The notes under the pieces: generated by a model | Database searches by the model: none | The model's input: only the letters and a program-made list of their open reading frames with translations | What the model was told of the DNA's origin: nothing | Position numbers and translations under genes: made by a program | Shown: positions 37,734-50,651 of the stretch, in pieces | How the letters are laid out: each line of letters starts with the position of its first letter | Position numbering within the stretch: the stretch's first letter is position 1 | Assembly (NCBI RefSeq): GCF_029227915.1 | Contig: NC_079886.1 | Coordinates: 3,100,001 to 3,164,000, forward strand | Length of the DNA: 64,000 bases | Source of the DNA: Hydractinia symbiolongicarpus | Lineage: Eukaryota; Cnidaria; Hydrozoa; Anthoathecata; Hydractiniidae | Reading direction: 5' to 3'

Positions 37734-40143
37734 AATAAAAGAAGTTTAATCGCCGGCAAAGGAAATCCGCGATTTCCCGTAAATCCCGGGCTTGGCCCGC
37801 ATAGTCGAAAGTATATAAAGAAAGTACCCTGTGAGTAAACTCATTTCCCGAACGATTTTTTAAATTATTTTTTCACCACTAAAACGCATGAGACTTGTAG
37901 TTTTCAAAAATATTTTCATTTTTGATGATACACTGAATGAAGGAAGTTTAATCGCCGGGAAAAAAACCCCCGCGATTTCCCGTTAATCCCGGACTCTGCC
38001 CGTATAGTCAAAAGTATACAAAGGGAGTAAACTCATTGCCCGAACGATTTTTCAAATTATTTTTTCACCATTAAAACGCATGAGATTTGTAGTTTTCAAA
38101 AATGTTTTCATTTTTGATGAGACGCTGAATGAAAGAAGTTTGATCTCTGGCAAACGTAAACCCGGGATTTCCTGTAAATCCCGAACTTTGCCCGTATAGT
38201 CGAATGTATAAAAGAAAGTACCCAGGGAGTAAACTGATTTCCCGAACGATTTTTCAAATTATTTCTGCAGCACTAGAACGAATAAGACATGTAGTATTCA
38301 AAAATGATTACATTTTTGATGAGACGCCGAATGAAAGCAGTTTAATCGCCGACAAACGAAAACCCGCTTTTCCCGTAAATCCCTGGCTTGGCCCGTATAG
38401 TTGAATGTATACAAAGAAAGTACCCTGTGAATAAACTCATTTTCAGAACGATTTTTTAAATTATTTTTTCAGCACTAAAACGCATGAGACTTGTAGTTTT
38501 CAAAAATATTTTCATTTTTGATGAGACGCTGAATAAAAGAAGTTTAATCGCCGGCAAACGAAAACCCGCGATTTCCCGTAAATCCCGGACACGACCCGTA
38601 TAATCAAAAGTATACAAAGAGAGTACCCAGGGAGGAAACTCATTTCCCGAACGATTTTTTAAATTATTTTTTCACCACTAAAACGCATGAGACTTGTAGT
38701 TTTCAAAAATGTTTTCATTTTTGATAAGACGCTGAATTTAAGAAGTTTAATCGCCGGCAAACGAAAACCCGCGATTTCCCGTAAATCCGGTACTCGGCCC
38801 GTATAGTCGAATGTATATAAAGAAAGTACCCTGTGAGTAAACTCATTTCCCGAGCGATTTTTTAAATTATTTTTTCACCACTAAATCGCATGAGACTTGT
38901 AGTTTTTAAAAATATTTTCATTTTTGATGAGACGCTGAATGAAGGAAGTTTAATCGCCGGAAAAAAGACCCCCGCGATTTCCCGTAAATCCCGGACTCTG
39001 CTCGTATAGTCAAAAGTATACAAAGGGAGTAAACTCATTTCCCGAACAATTTTTTAAATTATTTTTTCACCATTAAAACGCATGAGATTGTTAGTTTTCA
39101 AAAATGTTTTCATTTTTGATGAGACGCTGAATGAAAGAAGTTTGATCTCCGGCAAACGTAAACCCGGGATTTCCTGTAAATCCCGAACATGGCCGATATA
39201 GTCAAAAGTATACAAAGAAAGTACCCAGGGAATAAACTCATTTCCCGAACGATATTTTAAATTATTTTTTCACCACTAAAACGCATGGGACTTGTGGTTT
39301 TCAACAATGTTTTCATTTTTGATGAGACGCTAAATAAGACAAGTTTAATCGCCGGCAAACGAAAACCCGCGATTTCCCGTAAATACCGGACACGACCCGT
39401 ATAATCAAAAGTATACAAAGAGAGTACCCAGAGAGTAAACTCATTTCCCGAACGATTTTTTAGATTATTTTTTCACCACTAAAACGCACGAGACTTGTAG
39501 TTTTCAAAAATGTTTTCATTTTTGATGAGTCGCTAACTAAAAGAAGTTTAATCGCCGGCAAAGGAAATCCGCGATTTCCCGTAAATTCCTGGCTTGGCCC
39601 GTATAGTTGAATGTATACAAAGAAAGTACCCTGTGAATAAACTCATTTTCAGAACGATTTTTTAAATTATTTTTTCAGCACTAAAACGTATGAGACTTGT
39701 AGTTTTCAAAACGATTTTCATTTTTGATGAGACGCTGAATAAAAGAAGTTTAATCGCCGGCAAACGAAAACCCGCGATTTCCCGTAAATCCCGGACACGA
39801 CCCGTATAATCAAAAGTATACAAAGAGAGTACCCAGGGAGTAAACTCATTTCCCGAACGATTTTTTAAATTATTTTTTCACCACTAAAACGCATGAGACT
39901 TGTAGTTTTCAAAAATGTTTTCATTTTTGATAAGACGCTGAATTTAAGAAGTTTAATCGCCGGCAAACGAAAACCCGCGATTTCCCGTAAATCCGGTACT
40001 CGGCCCGTATAGTCAAAAGTACATAAAAAAAGTTCCCAGCGAGTAAACTGATTTCCCGAATGATTTTTTAAATTATTTTTTCACTACTAAAACGCATGAG
40101 ACTTGTAGTTTTCAAAAATGTTTTCATTTTTGATGAGACGCCG
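37734..40143 (+). repeat. 12-mer higher-order unit, copy 2 (2,410 bp)
   Basis: Complete copy. Differences noticed include GTGGTTTTC (39,297), GCTAACTAAAAG (39,536) and GATTTTTCAAATT (38,050). A partial third copy, 40,355-40,930, matches 37,949-38,524 at offset 2,406. Confidence 0.85.
38204..38404 (+). repeat. S monomer, S1 subtype
   Basis: Sits 2,410 bp after the previous S and encodes the same 66-residue translation. CTGCAG at 38,265. Confidence 0.85.
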
Positions 40144-40198
40144 AATAAAAGAAGTTTAATCGCCGGCAAACGAAAACCCGCGATTTCCTGTAAATCCC

Positions 40199-40217
40199 GG
40201 GCTTGGCCCGTCGAATG
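40199..40217 (+). repeat. Five-base deletion monomer (~198 bp), first copy
   Basis: GGCTTGGCCCGTCGAATG lacks the TATAG step found in the ordinary GGCCCCTATAGTCGAATG. It is copied at 44,268. Confidence 0.8.
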
Positions 40218-40609
40218 TATACAAAGAAAGTACCCTGTGAGTAAACTCATTTTCAGAACGATTTTTTAAATTATTTTTTCACCACTAAAACGCATGAGAC
40301 TTGTAGTTTTTAAAAATGTTTTCATTTTTGATGAGACGCAAAATAAAAGAAGTTTAATCGCCGGGAAAAAAACCCCCGCGATTTCCCGTTAATCCATGAC
40401 TCTGCCCGTATAGTCAAAAGTATACAAAGGGAGTAAACTCATTGCCCGAACGATTTTTTAAATTATTTTTTCACCATTAAAACGCATGAGATTTGTAGTT
40501 TTCAAAAATGTTTTCATTTTTGATGAGACGCTGAATGAAAGAAGTTTGATCTCCGGCAAACGTAAACCCGGGATTTCCTGTAAATCCCGAACTTTGCCCG
40601 TATAGTCGA

Positions 40610-40810
40610 ATGTATAAAAGAAAGTACCCAGGGAGTAAACTGATTTCCCGAACGATTTTTCAAATTATTTCTGCAGCACTAGAACGAATAAGACATGTAG
40701 TATTCAAAAATGATTACATTTTTGATGAGACGCCGAATGAAAGGAGTTTAATCGCCGACAAACGAAAACCCGCTTTTCCCGTAAATCCCTGGCTTGGCCC
40801 GTATAGTTGA
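40610..40810 (+). repeat. S monomer, S1 subtype
   Basis: Differs from the two preceding S monomers at GAAAGGAGTTT (AGC to AGG). CTGCAG at 40,671. Copied at 44,669. Confidence 0.85.
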
Positions 40811-42422
40811 ATGTATACAAAGAAAGTACCCTGTGAATAAACTCATTTTCAGAACGATTTTTTAAATTATTTTTTCAGCACTAAAACGCATGAGACTTGT
40901 AGTTTTCAAAAATGTTTTCATTTTTGATGAAACGCCGAATAAAAGAAGTTTAATCGCCGGCAAACGAAAACCCGCGATTTCCCGTAAATCCCGTACTCGG
41001 CCCATATAGTCAAAAGTATACAAAGAAAGTACCCTGTGAATAAACTCATTTTCAGAACGATTTTTTAAATTATTTTTTCAGCACTAAAACGCATGAGACT
41101 TGTAGTTTTCAAAAATGTTTTCATTTTTGATGAGACGCCGAATAAAAGAAGTTTAATCGCCGGCAAACGAAAACCCGCGATTTCCTGTAAATCCCGGGCT
41201 TGGCCCCTATAGTCGAATGTATACAAAGAAAGTACCCTGTGTGTAAACTCATTTTCAGAACGATTTTTTAAATTATTTTTTCACCACTAAAACGCATGAG
41301 ACTTGTAGTTTTTAAAAATGTTTTCATTTTTGATGAGACGCTAAATAAAAGAAGTTTAATCGCCGGCAAACGAAAACCCGCGATTTCCCGTAAATCCCGG
41401 GCTTGGCCCGTATAGTCGAATGTATATAAAGAAAGTACCCTGTGAGTAAACTCATTTCTTGAGCGATTTTTTAAATTATTTTTTTACCACTAAATCGCAT
41501 GAGACTTGTAGTTTTTAAAAATATTTTCATTTTTGATGAGACGCTGAATGAAGGAAGTTTAATCGCCGGAAAAAAGACCCCCCCGATTTCCTGTAAATCC
41601 CGGACTCTGCTCGTATAGTCAAAAGTATACAAAGGGAGTAAACTCATTTCCCGAACAATTTTTAAAATTATTTTTTCACCATTAAAACGCATGAGATTGT
41701 TAGTTTTCAAAAATGTTTTCATTTTTGATGAGACGCTGAATGAAAGAAGTTTGATCTCCGGCAAACGTAAACCCGGGATTTCATGTAAATCCCGAACATG
41801 GCCCATATAGTCAAAAGTATACAAAGAAAGTACCCAGGGAGTAAACTCATTTCCCGAACGATATTTTAAATTATTTTTTCACCACTAAAACGCATGAGAT
41901 TGTTAGTTTTCAAAAATGTTTTCATTTTTGATGAGACTCTGAATGAAAGAAGTTTGATCTCCGGCAAACGTAAACCCGGGATTTCATGTAAATCCCGAAC
42001 ATGGCCCATATAGTCAAAAGTATACAAAGAAAGTACCCAGGGAGTAAACTCATTTCCCGAACGATATTTTAAATTATTTTTTCACCACTAAAACACATGA
42101 GACTTGTAGTTTTCAACAATGTTTTCATTTTTGATGAGACGCTAAATAAAACAAGTTTAATCGCCGGCAAACGAAAACCCGCGATTTCCCGTAAATCCCG
42201 GACACGACCCGTATAATCAAAAGTATACAAAGAGAGTACCCAGGGAGTAAACTCATTTCCCGAACGATTTTTTAAATTATTTTTTCACCACTAAAACGCA
42301 TGAGACTTGTATTTTCAAATATGTTTTCATTTTTGATGAGACGCTGAATGAAAGAAGTTTGATGTCCGGCAAACGTAAACCCGAGATTTCCTGTAAATCC
42401 CGAACTTGGCCGGTATAGTCGA

Positions 42423-42623
42423 ATGTTTAAAAGAAAGTACCCAGGGAGTAAACTGATTTCCCGAACGATTTTTCAAATTATTTTTGCAGCACTAGAACGA
42501 ATAAGACTTGTAGTATTCAAAAATGTTTACATTTTTGATGAGACGCCGAATGAAAGCAGTTTAATCGCCGACAACCGAAAACCCGCTTTTCCCGTAAATC
42601 CCTGGCTTGGCCCGTATAGTTGA
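42423..42623 (+). repeat. S monomer, S2 subtype, CTGCAG lost
   Basis: First S2 copy: GACTTGTAGTATTC, AATGTTTACATT and GACAACCG. TTTTGCAG replaces TTCTGCAG. A private T gives GAATGTTTAAAAG. Confidence 0.85.
42517..42538. other. Extended inverted repeat in an S2 monomer, example
   Basis: Arm TCAAAAATGT, spacer TT, arm ACATTTTTGA: ten perfect pairs. S1 monomers have nine pairs around ATTA. Confidence 0.8.
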
Positions 42624-42905
42624 ATGTATACAAAGAAAGTACCCTGTGAATAAACTCATTTTCAGAACGATTTTTTACATTATTTTTTCAGCACTAAAAC
42701 GCATGAGACTTGTAGTTTTCAAAAATATTTTCATTTTTGATGAGACGCTGAATAAAAGAAGTTTAATCGCCGGCAAACGAAAACCCGCGATTTCCCGTAA
42801 ATCACGTACTCGGCCCGTATAGTCCAATGTATACAAAGAAAGTACCCAGGGAGTAAACTCATTTCCTGAGCGATTTTTTAAATTATTTTTTCACCACTAA
42901 ATCGC

Positions 42906-43140
42906 ATGAGACTTGTAGTTTTTGAAATTATTTTCATTTTTGATGAGACGCTGAATGAAGGAAGTTTAATCGCCGCAAAAAAGACCCCCGCGATTAAATA
43001 AAAGAAGTTTAATCGCCGGCAAACGAAAACCCGCGATTTCCCGTAAATCCCGGACTCTGCCCGTAAAGTCAAAAGTATACAAAGGGAGTAAACTCATTTC
43101 CCGAACAATTTTTTAAATTATTTTTTCACCATTAAAACGC
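42906..43140 (+). repeat. Composite monomer, 235 bp (43-bp insertion at 42,996-43,038)
   Basis: The first part is an AAATCGCATGAG / GAATGAAGGAAG monomer up to CGCGATT. Then 43 bp from AAATAAAAGAAG to a second CGCGATT are inserted, after which the parent monomer resumes with TCCCGTAAATCC. The insert is the matching stretch of an ordinary GCTAAATAAAAG monomer, so GAAGTTTAATCGCCG occurs twice within one monomer. The 11-bp deletion form AAAGGGAG follows, giving 192 + 43 = 235 bp. Confidence 0.9.
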
Positions 43141-44257
43141 ATGAGATTGTTAGTTTTCAAAAATGTTTTCATTTTTGATGAGACGCTGAATGAAAGAAGT
43201 TTGATCTCCGGCAAACGTAAACCCGGGATTTCCTGTAAATCCCGAACATGGCCGATATAGTCAAAAGTATACAAAGAAAGTACCCAGGGAATAAACTCAT
43301 TTCCCGAACGATATTTTAAATTATTTTTTCACCACTAAAACGCATGGGACTTGTAGTTTTCAACAATGTTTTCATTTTTGATGAGACGCTAAATAAGACA
43401 AGTTTAATCGCCGGCAAACGAAAACCCGCGATTTCCCGTAAATACCGGACACGACCCGTATAATCAAAAGTATACAAAGAGAGTACCCAGAGAGTAAACT
43501 CATTTCCCGAACGATTTTTTAGATTATTTTTTCACCACTAAAACGCACGAGACTTGTAGTTTTCAAAAATGTTTTCATTTTTGATGAGTCGCTAAATAAA
43601 AGAAGTTTAATCGCCGGCAAAGGAAATCCGCGATTTCCCGTAAATTCCTGGCTTGGCCCGTATAGTTGAATGTATACAAAGAAAGTACCCTGTGAATAAA
43701 CTCATTTTCAGAACGATTTTTTAAATTATTTTTTCAGCACTAAAACGTATGAGACTTGTAGTTTTCAAAACGATTTTCATTTTTGATGAGACGCTGAATA
43801 AAAGAAGTTTAATCGCCGGCAAACGAAAACCCGCAATTTCCCGTAAATCCCGGACACGACCCGTATAATCAAAAGTATACAAAGAGAGTACCCAGGGAGT
43901 AAACTCATTTCCCGAACGATTTTTTAAATTATTTTTTCACCACTAAAACGCATGAGACTTGTAGTTTTCAAAAATGTTTTCATTTTTGATAAGACGCTGA
44001 ATTTAAGAAGTTTAATCGCCGGCAAACGAAAACCCGCGATTTCCCGTAAATCCGGTACTCGGCCCGTATAGTCAAAAGTACATAAAAAAAGTTCCCAGCG
44101 AGTAAACTGATTTCCCGAATGATTTTTTAAATTATTTTTTCACTACTAAAACGCATGAGACTTGTAGTTTTCAAAAATGTTTTCATTTTTGATGAGACGC
44201 CGAATAAAAGAAGTTTAATCGCCGGCAAACGAAAACCCGCGATTTCCTGTAAATCCC

Positions 44258-44276
44258 GGGCTTGGCCCGTCGAATG
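44258..44276 (+). repeat. Five-base deletion monomer (~198 bp), second copy
   Basis: Same deletion at offset 4,059, inherited through the large duplication. Confidence 0.8.
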
Positions 44277-44668
44277 TATACAAAGAAAGTACCCTGTGAG
44301 TAAACTCATTTTCAGAACGATTTTTTAAATTATTTTTTCACCACTAAAACGCATGAGACTTGTAGTTTTTAAAAATGTTTTCATTTTTGATGAGACGCAA
44401 AATAAAAGAAGTTTAATCGCCGGGAAAAAAACCCCCGCGATTTCCCGTTAATCCATGACTCTGCCCGTATAGTCAAAAGTATACAAAGGGAGTAAACTCA
44501 TTGCCCGAACGATTTTTTAAATTATTTTTTCACCATTAAAACGCATGAGATTTGTAGTTTTCAAAAATGTTTTCATTTTTGATGAGACGCTGAATGAAAG
44601 AAGTTTGATCTCCGGCAAACGTAAACCCGGGATTTCCTGTAAATCCCGAACTTTGCCCGTATAGTCGA

Positions 44669-44869
44669 ATGTATAAAAGAAAGTACCCAGGGAGTAAACT
44701 GATTTCCCGAACGATTTTTCAAATTATTTCTGCAGCACTAGAACGAATAAGACATGTAGTATTCAAAAATGATTACATTTTTGATGAGACGCCGAATGAA
44801 AGGAGTTTAATCGCCGACAAACGAAAACCCGCTTTTCCCGTAAATCCCTGGCTTGGCCCGTATAGTTGA
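44669..44869 (+). repeat. S monomer, S1 subtype
   Basis: Copy of the S at 40,610 through the 4,059-bp duplication; CTGCAG at 44,730. It is the rightmost S1. Confidence 0.85.
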
Positions 44870-46481
44870 ATGTATACAAAGAAAGTACCCTGTGAATAAA
44901 CTCATTTTCAGAACGATTTTTTAAATTATTTTTTCAGCACTAAAACGCATGAGACTTGTACTTTTCAAAAATGTTTTCATTTTTGATGAAACGCCGAATA
45001 AAAGAAGTTTAATCGCCGGCAAACGAAAACCCGCGATTTCCCGTAAATCCCGTACTCGGCCCATATAGTCAAAAGTATTCAAAGAAAGTACCCTGTGAAT
45101 AAACTCATTTTCAGAACGATTTTTTAAATTATTTTTTCAGCACTAAAACGCATGAGACTTGTAGTTTTCAAAAATGTTTTCATTTTTGATGAGACGCCGA
45201 ATAAAAGAAGTTTAATCGCCGGCAAACGAAAACCCGCGATTTCCTGTAAATCCCGGGCTTGGCCCCTATAGTCGAATGTATACAAAGAAAGTACCCTGTG
45301 TGTAAACTCATTTTCAGAACGATTTTTTAAATTATTTTTTCACCACTAAAACGCATGAGACTTGTAGTTTTTAAAAATGTTTTCATTTTTGATGAGACGC
45401 TAAATAAAAGAAGTTTAATCGCCGGCAAACGAAAACCCGCGATTTCCCGTAAATCCCGGGCTTGGCCCGTATAGTCGAATGTATATAAAGAAAGTACCCT
45501 GTGAGTAAACTCATTTCTTGAGCGATTTTTTAAATTATTTTTTTACCACTAAATCGCATGAGACTTGTAGTTTTTAAAAATATTTTCATTTTTGATGAGA
45601 CGCTGAATGAAGGAAGTTTAATCGCCGGAAAAAAGACCCCCCCGATTTCCTGTAAATCCCGGACTCTGCTCGTATAGTCAAAAGTATACAAAGGGAGTAA
45701 ACTCATTTCCCGAACAATTTTTAAAATTATTTTTTCACCATTAAAACGCATGAGATTGTTAGTTTTCAAAAATGTTTTCATTTTTGATGAGACGCTGAAT
45801 GAAAGAAGTTTGATCTCCGGCAAACGTAAACCCGGGATTTCATGTAAATCCCGAACATGGCCCATATAGTCAAAAGTATACAAAGAAAGTACCCAGGGAG
45901 TAAACTCATTTCCCGAACGATATTTTAAATTATTTTTTCACCACTAAAACGCATGAGATTGTTAGTTTTCAAAAATGTTTTCATTTTTGATGAGACGCTG
46001 AATGAAAGAAGTTTGATCTCCGGCAAACGTAAACCCGGGATTTCATGTAAATCCCGAACATGGCCCATATAGTCAAAAGTATACAAAGAAAGTACCCAGG
46101 GAGTAAACTCATTTCCCGAACGATATTTTAAATTATTTTTTCACCACTAAAACACATGAGACTTGTAGTTTTCAACAATGTTTTCATTTTTGATGAGACG
46201 CTAAATAAAACAAGTTTAATCGCCGGCAAACGAAAACCCGCGATTTCCCGTAAATCCCGGACACGACCCGTATAATCAAAAGTATACAAAGAGAGTACCC
46301 AGGGAGTAAACTCATTTCCCGAACGATTTTTTAAATTATTTTTTCACCACTAAAACGCATGAGACTTGTATTTTCAAATATGTTTTCATTTTTGATGAGA
46401 CGCTGAATGAAAGAAGTTTGATGTCCGGCAAACGTAAACCCGAGATTTCCTGTAAATCCCGAACTTGGCCGGTATAGTCGA

Positions 46482-46682
46482 ATGTATAAAAGAAAGTACC
46501 CAGGGAGTAAACTGATTTCCCGAACGATTTTTCAAATTATTTTTGCAGCACTAGAACGAATAAGACTTGTAGTATTCAAAAATGTTTACATTTTTGATGA
46601 GACGCCGAATGAAAGCAGTTTAATCGCCGACAACCGAAAACCCGCTTTTCCCGTAAATCCCTGGCTTGGCCCGTATAGTTGA
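46482..46682 (+). repeat. S monomer, S2 subtype, CTGCAG lost
   Basis: Copy of the S at 42,423 with the usual GTATAAAAG. It heads the long-range segment whose other copy has its S at 56,910. Confidence 0.85.
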
Positions 46683-46964
46683 ATGTATACAAAGAAAGTA
46701 CCCTGTGAATAAACTCATTTTCAGAACGATTTTTTAAATTATTTTTTCAGCACTAAAACGCATGAGACTTGTAGTTTTCAAAAATATTTTCATTTTTGAT
46801 GAGACGCTGAATAAAAGAAGTTTAATCGCCGGCAAACGAAAACCCGCGATTTCCCGTAAATCACGTACTCGGCCCGTATAGTCCAATGTATACAAAGAAA
46901 GTACCCAGGGAGTAAACTCATTTCCTGAGCGATTTTTTAAATTATTTTTTCACCACTAAATCGC

Positions 46965-47199
46965 ATGAGACTTGTAGTTTTTGAAATTATTTTCATTTTT
47001 GATGAGACGCTGAATGAAGGAAGTTTAATCGCCGCAAAAAAGACCCCCGCGATTAAATAAAAGAAGTTTAATCGCCGGCAAACGAAAACCCGCGATTTCC
47101 CGTAAATCCCGGACTCTGCCCGTATAGTCAAAAGTATACAAAGGGAGTAAACTCACTTCCCGAACAATTTTTTAAATTATTTTTTCACCATTAAAACGC
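46965..47199 (+). repeat. Composite monomer, 235 bp
   Basis: Copy of the composite at 42,906 through the 4,059-bp duplication. Both share TTTTTGAAATTATT. Confidence 0.9.
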
Positions 47200-47430
47200 A
47201 TGAGATTGTTAGTTTTCAAAAATGTTTTCATTTTTGATGAGACGCTGAATGAAAGAAGTTTGATCTCCGGCAAACGTAAACCAAGGATTTCCTGTGAATC
47301 CCGAACATGGCCCATATAGTCAAAAGTATACAAAGAAAGTACCCAGGGAGTAAACTCATTTGCCGAACGATATTTTAAATTATTTTTTCACCACTAAAAC
47401 GCATGAGACTTGTAGTTTTCAACAATGTTT

Positions 47431-48273
47431 TCATTTTTGATGAGACGCTAAATAAAACAAGTTTAATCGCCGGCAAACAAAAACCCGCGATTTCCCGTAA
47501 ATCCCGGACACGACCCGTATAATCAAAAGTATACAAAGAGAGTACCCAGGGAGTAAACTCATTTCCCGAACGATTTTTTAAATTATTTTTTCACCACTAA
47601 AACACATGAGACTTGAATTTTTCAAAAATATTTTCATTTTTGATGAGACGCTAAATAAAAGAAGTTTAATCGCCGGCAAACGAAAACCCGCGATTTCCCG
47701 TAAATCCCGGGCTTGGCCCGCATAGTCGAAAGTATATAAAGAAGGTACCCTGTGAGTAAACTCATTTCCCGAACGATTTTTTAATTATTTTTTCAGCACT
47801 AAAACGCATGAGACTTGTAGTTTTCAAAAATATTTTCATTTTTGATGAGACGCTGAATAAAAGAAGTTTAATCGCCGGCAAACGAAAACCCGCGATTTCC
47901 CGCAAATCCCGTACTCGGCCCGTATAGTCGAATGTATACAAAGAAAGTACCCAGGGAGTAAACTCATTTCCCGAGCGATTTTTTAAATTATTTTTTCACC
48001 ACTAAATCGCATGAGACTTGTAGTTTTTAAAAATATTTTCATTTTTGATGAGACGCTGAATGAAGGAAGTTTAATCGCCGCAAAAAAGACCCCCGCGATT
48101 AAATAAAAGAAGTTTAATCGCCGGCAAACGAAAACCCGCGATTTCCCGTGAATCCCGGACTCTGCTCGTATAGTCAAAAGTATACAAAGGGAGTAAACTC
48201 ATTTCCCGGTCAATTTTTAAAATTATTTTTTCACCATTAAAACGCATGAGATTGTTAGTTTTCAAAAATGTTT
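47431..48273 (+). repeat. 843-bp sub-unit, copy 1
   Basis: Four monomers, one of them composite. The unit restarts at 48,274. The variant GAGACTTGAATTTTTC and the AAGGTACCC monomer are shared by both copies. Confidence 0.8.
48011..48245 (+). repeat. Composite monomer, 235 bp
   Basis: In the first 843-bp sub-unit. It has CCCGTGAATCCCGG after the insertion and CCCGGTCAATTT downstream. Confidence 0.9.
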
Positions 48274-49116
48274 TCATTTTTGATGAGACGCTAAATAAAA
48301 CAAGTTTAATCGCCGGCAAACGAAAACCCGCGATTTCCCGTAAATCCCGGACACGACCCGTATAATCAAAAGTATACAAAGAGAGTACCCAGGGAGTAAA
48401 CTCATTTCCCGAACGATTTTTTAAATTATTTTTTCACCACTAAAACACATGAGACTTGAATTTTTCAAAAATATTTTCATTTTTGATGAGACGCTAAATA
48501 AAAGAAGTTTAATCGCCGGCAAACGAAAACCCGCGATTTCCCGTAAATCCCGGGCTTGGCCCGCATAGTCGAAAGTATATAAAGAAGGTACCCTGTGAGT
48601 AAACTCATTTCCCGAACGATTTTTTAATTATTTTTTCAGCACTAAAACGCATGAGACTTGTAGTTTTCAAAAATATTTTCATTTTTGATGAGACGCTGAA
48701 TAAAAGAAGTTTAATCGCCGGCAAACGAAAACCCGCGATTTCCCGCAAATCCCGTACTCGGCCCGTATAGTCGAATGTATACAAAGAAAGTACCCAGGGA
48801 GTAAACTCATTTCCCGAGCGATTTTTTAAATTATTTTTTCACCACTAAATCGCATGAGACTTGTAGTTTTTAAAAATATTTTCATTTTTGATGAGACGTT
48901 GAATGAAGGAAGTTTAATCGCCGCAAAAAAGACCCCCGCGATTAAATAAAAGAAGTTTAATCGCCGGCAAACGAAAACCCGCGATTTCCCGTAAATCCCG
49001 GACTCTGCTCGTATAGTCAAAAGTATACAAAGGGAGTAAACTCATTTCCCGATCAATTTTTAAAATTATTTTTTCACTATTAAAACGCATGAGATTGTTA
49101 GTTTTCAAAAATGTTT
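48274..49116 (+). repeat. 843-bp sub-unit, copy 2
   Basis: Tandem copy of the preceding unit; the match is lost near 49,134. This extra unit is what the long-range copy at 56.6-60.7 kb lacks. Confidence 0.8.
48854..49088 (+). repeat. Composite monomer, 235 bp
   Basis: In the second 843-bp sub-unit. Private GAGACGTTGAATG; CCCGATCAATTT downstream. Confidence 0.9.
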
Positions 49117-49494
49117 TCATTTTTGATGAGACGCTGAATGAAAGAAGTTTGATCTCCGGCAAACGTAAACCCGGGATTTCCTGGAAATCCCGAACATGGC
49201 CCATATAGTCAAAAGTATACAAAGAAAGTACCCAGGGAGTAAACTCATTTCCCGAACGATATTTTAAATTATTTTTTCACCACTAAAACACATGAGACTT
49301 GTAGTTTTTAACAATGTTTTCATTTTTGATGAGACGCTAAATAAAACAAGTTTAATCGCCGGCAAACGAAAACCCGCGATTTCCCGTAAATCCCGGACAC
49401 GACCCGTATAATCAAAAGTATACAAAGAGAGTACCCAGGGAGTAAACTCATTTCCCGAACGATTTTTTAAATTATTTTTTCACCACTAAATCGC

Positions 49495-49729
49495 ATGAGA
49501 CTTGTAGTTTTTAAAAATATTTTCATTTTTGATGAGACGCTGAATGAAGGAAGTTTAATCGCCGCAAAAAAGACACCCACGATTAAATAAAAGAAGTTTA
49601 ATCGCCGGCAAACGAAAACCCGCGATTTCCCGTAAATCCCGGACTCTGCTCGTATAGTCAAAAGTATACAAAGGGAGTAAACTCATTTCCCGAACAATTT
49701 TTAAAATTATTTTTTCACCATTAAAACGC
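49495..49729 (+). repeat. Composite monomer, 235 bp
   Basis: 641 bp (235 + 203 + 203) after the previous composite. Private AGACACCCACG in place of AGACCCCCGCG. Confidence 0.9.
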
Positions 49730-50651
49730 ATGAGATTGTTAGTTTTCAAAAATGTTTTCATTTTTGATGAGACGCTGAATGAAAGAAGTTTGATCTCCGG
49801 CAAACGTAAACCCGGGATTTCCTGTAAATCCCGAACATGGCCCATATAGTCAAAAGTATACAAAGAAAGTACCCAGGGAGTAAACTCATTTCCCGAACGA
49901 TATTTTAAATTATTTTTTCACCACTAAAACACATGAGACTTGTAGTTTTCAACAATGTTTTCATTTTTGATGAGACGCTAAATAAAACAAGTTTAATCGC
50001 CGGTAAACAAAAACCCGCGATTTCCCGTAAATCCCGGACACGACCCGTATAATCAAAAGTATACAAAGAGAGTACCCAGGGAGTAAACTCATTTCCCGAA
50101 CGATTTTTTAAATTATTTTTTCACCACTAAAACGCATGAGACTTGTATTTTCAAATATGTTTTCATTTTTGATGAGACGCTAAATAAAAGAAGTTTAATC
50201 GCCGGCAAAGGAAATCCGCGATTTCCCGTGAATCCCGGGCTTGGACCGCATAGTCGAAAGTAAATAAAGAAAGTACCCTGTGAGTAAACTCATTTCCCGA
50301 ACGATTTTTTAAATTATTTTTTCACCACTAAAACGCATGAGACTTGTAGTTTTCAAAAATATTTTTATTTTTGATGAGACGCTGAATGAAGGAAGTTTAA
50401 TCGCCGAGAAAAAAACCCCGCGATTTCCTATTAATCCCGGACTCTGCCCGTATAGTCAAAAGTATACAAAGGGAGTAAACTCATTGCCCGAACGATTTCT
50501 TAAATTATTTTTTCACCATTAAAACGCATGAGATTTGTAGTTTTCAAAAATGTTTTCATTTTTGATGAGACGCTGAATGAAAGAAGTTTGATCTCCGGCA
50601 AACGTAAACCCGGGATTTCCTGTAAATCCCGAACTTGGCCCGTATAGTCGA

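Larger units (their letters stand above)
32400..42900 (+). repeat. Array domain 3: S-anchored 12-mer higher-order units
   Basis: Monomers with GAATGAAAGAAGTTTGATC and ACGTAAACCC become frequent, and S monomers sit at 35,794, 38,204, 40,610 and 42,423. The first three are 2,410 and 2,406 bp apart. The unmodified parent of the later composite monomers (AAATCGCATGAG with GAATGAAGGAAG) is present near 34,680, 36,480, 38,890 and 41,500. The left border is approximate. Confidence 0.75.
39003..43061 (+). repeat. Large tandem duplication, copy 1 (4,059 bp)
   Basis: Offset 4,059 holds from 39,003 to 43,222 against 43,062 to 47,281. It covers two S monomers (40,610 and 42,423), the short 198-bp monomer and the first composite monomer. 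It overlaps the right end of the 12-mer domain, so it formed after the 12-mers. Confidence 0.9.
43062..47281 (+). repeat. Large tandem duplication, copy 2, with continued match to 47,281
   Basis: I noticed about ten single-base differences from copy 1 over roughly 4.2 kb, for example AATGTTTAAAAG (42,427) against AATGTATAAAAG (46,486), and TTTTTACATT (42,677) against TTTTTAAATT. That is near 99.8% identity by eye. The match ends where ACCCGGGATTTCC becomes ACCAAGGATTTCC. Confidence 0.9.

Noticed and set aside
43062-43062. Near-identical multi-kb copies as an assembly artefact
   Set aside because: Not excluded, but copies differ at scattered single bases and at a whole 843-bp unit, which favours real copies. 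Spanning reads would decide.
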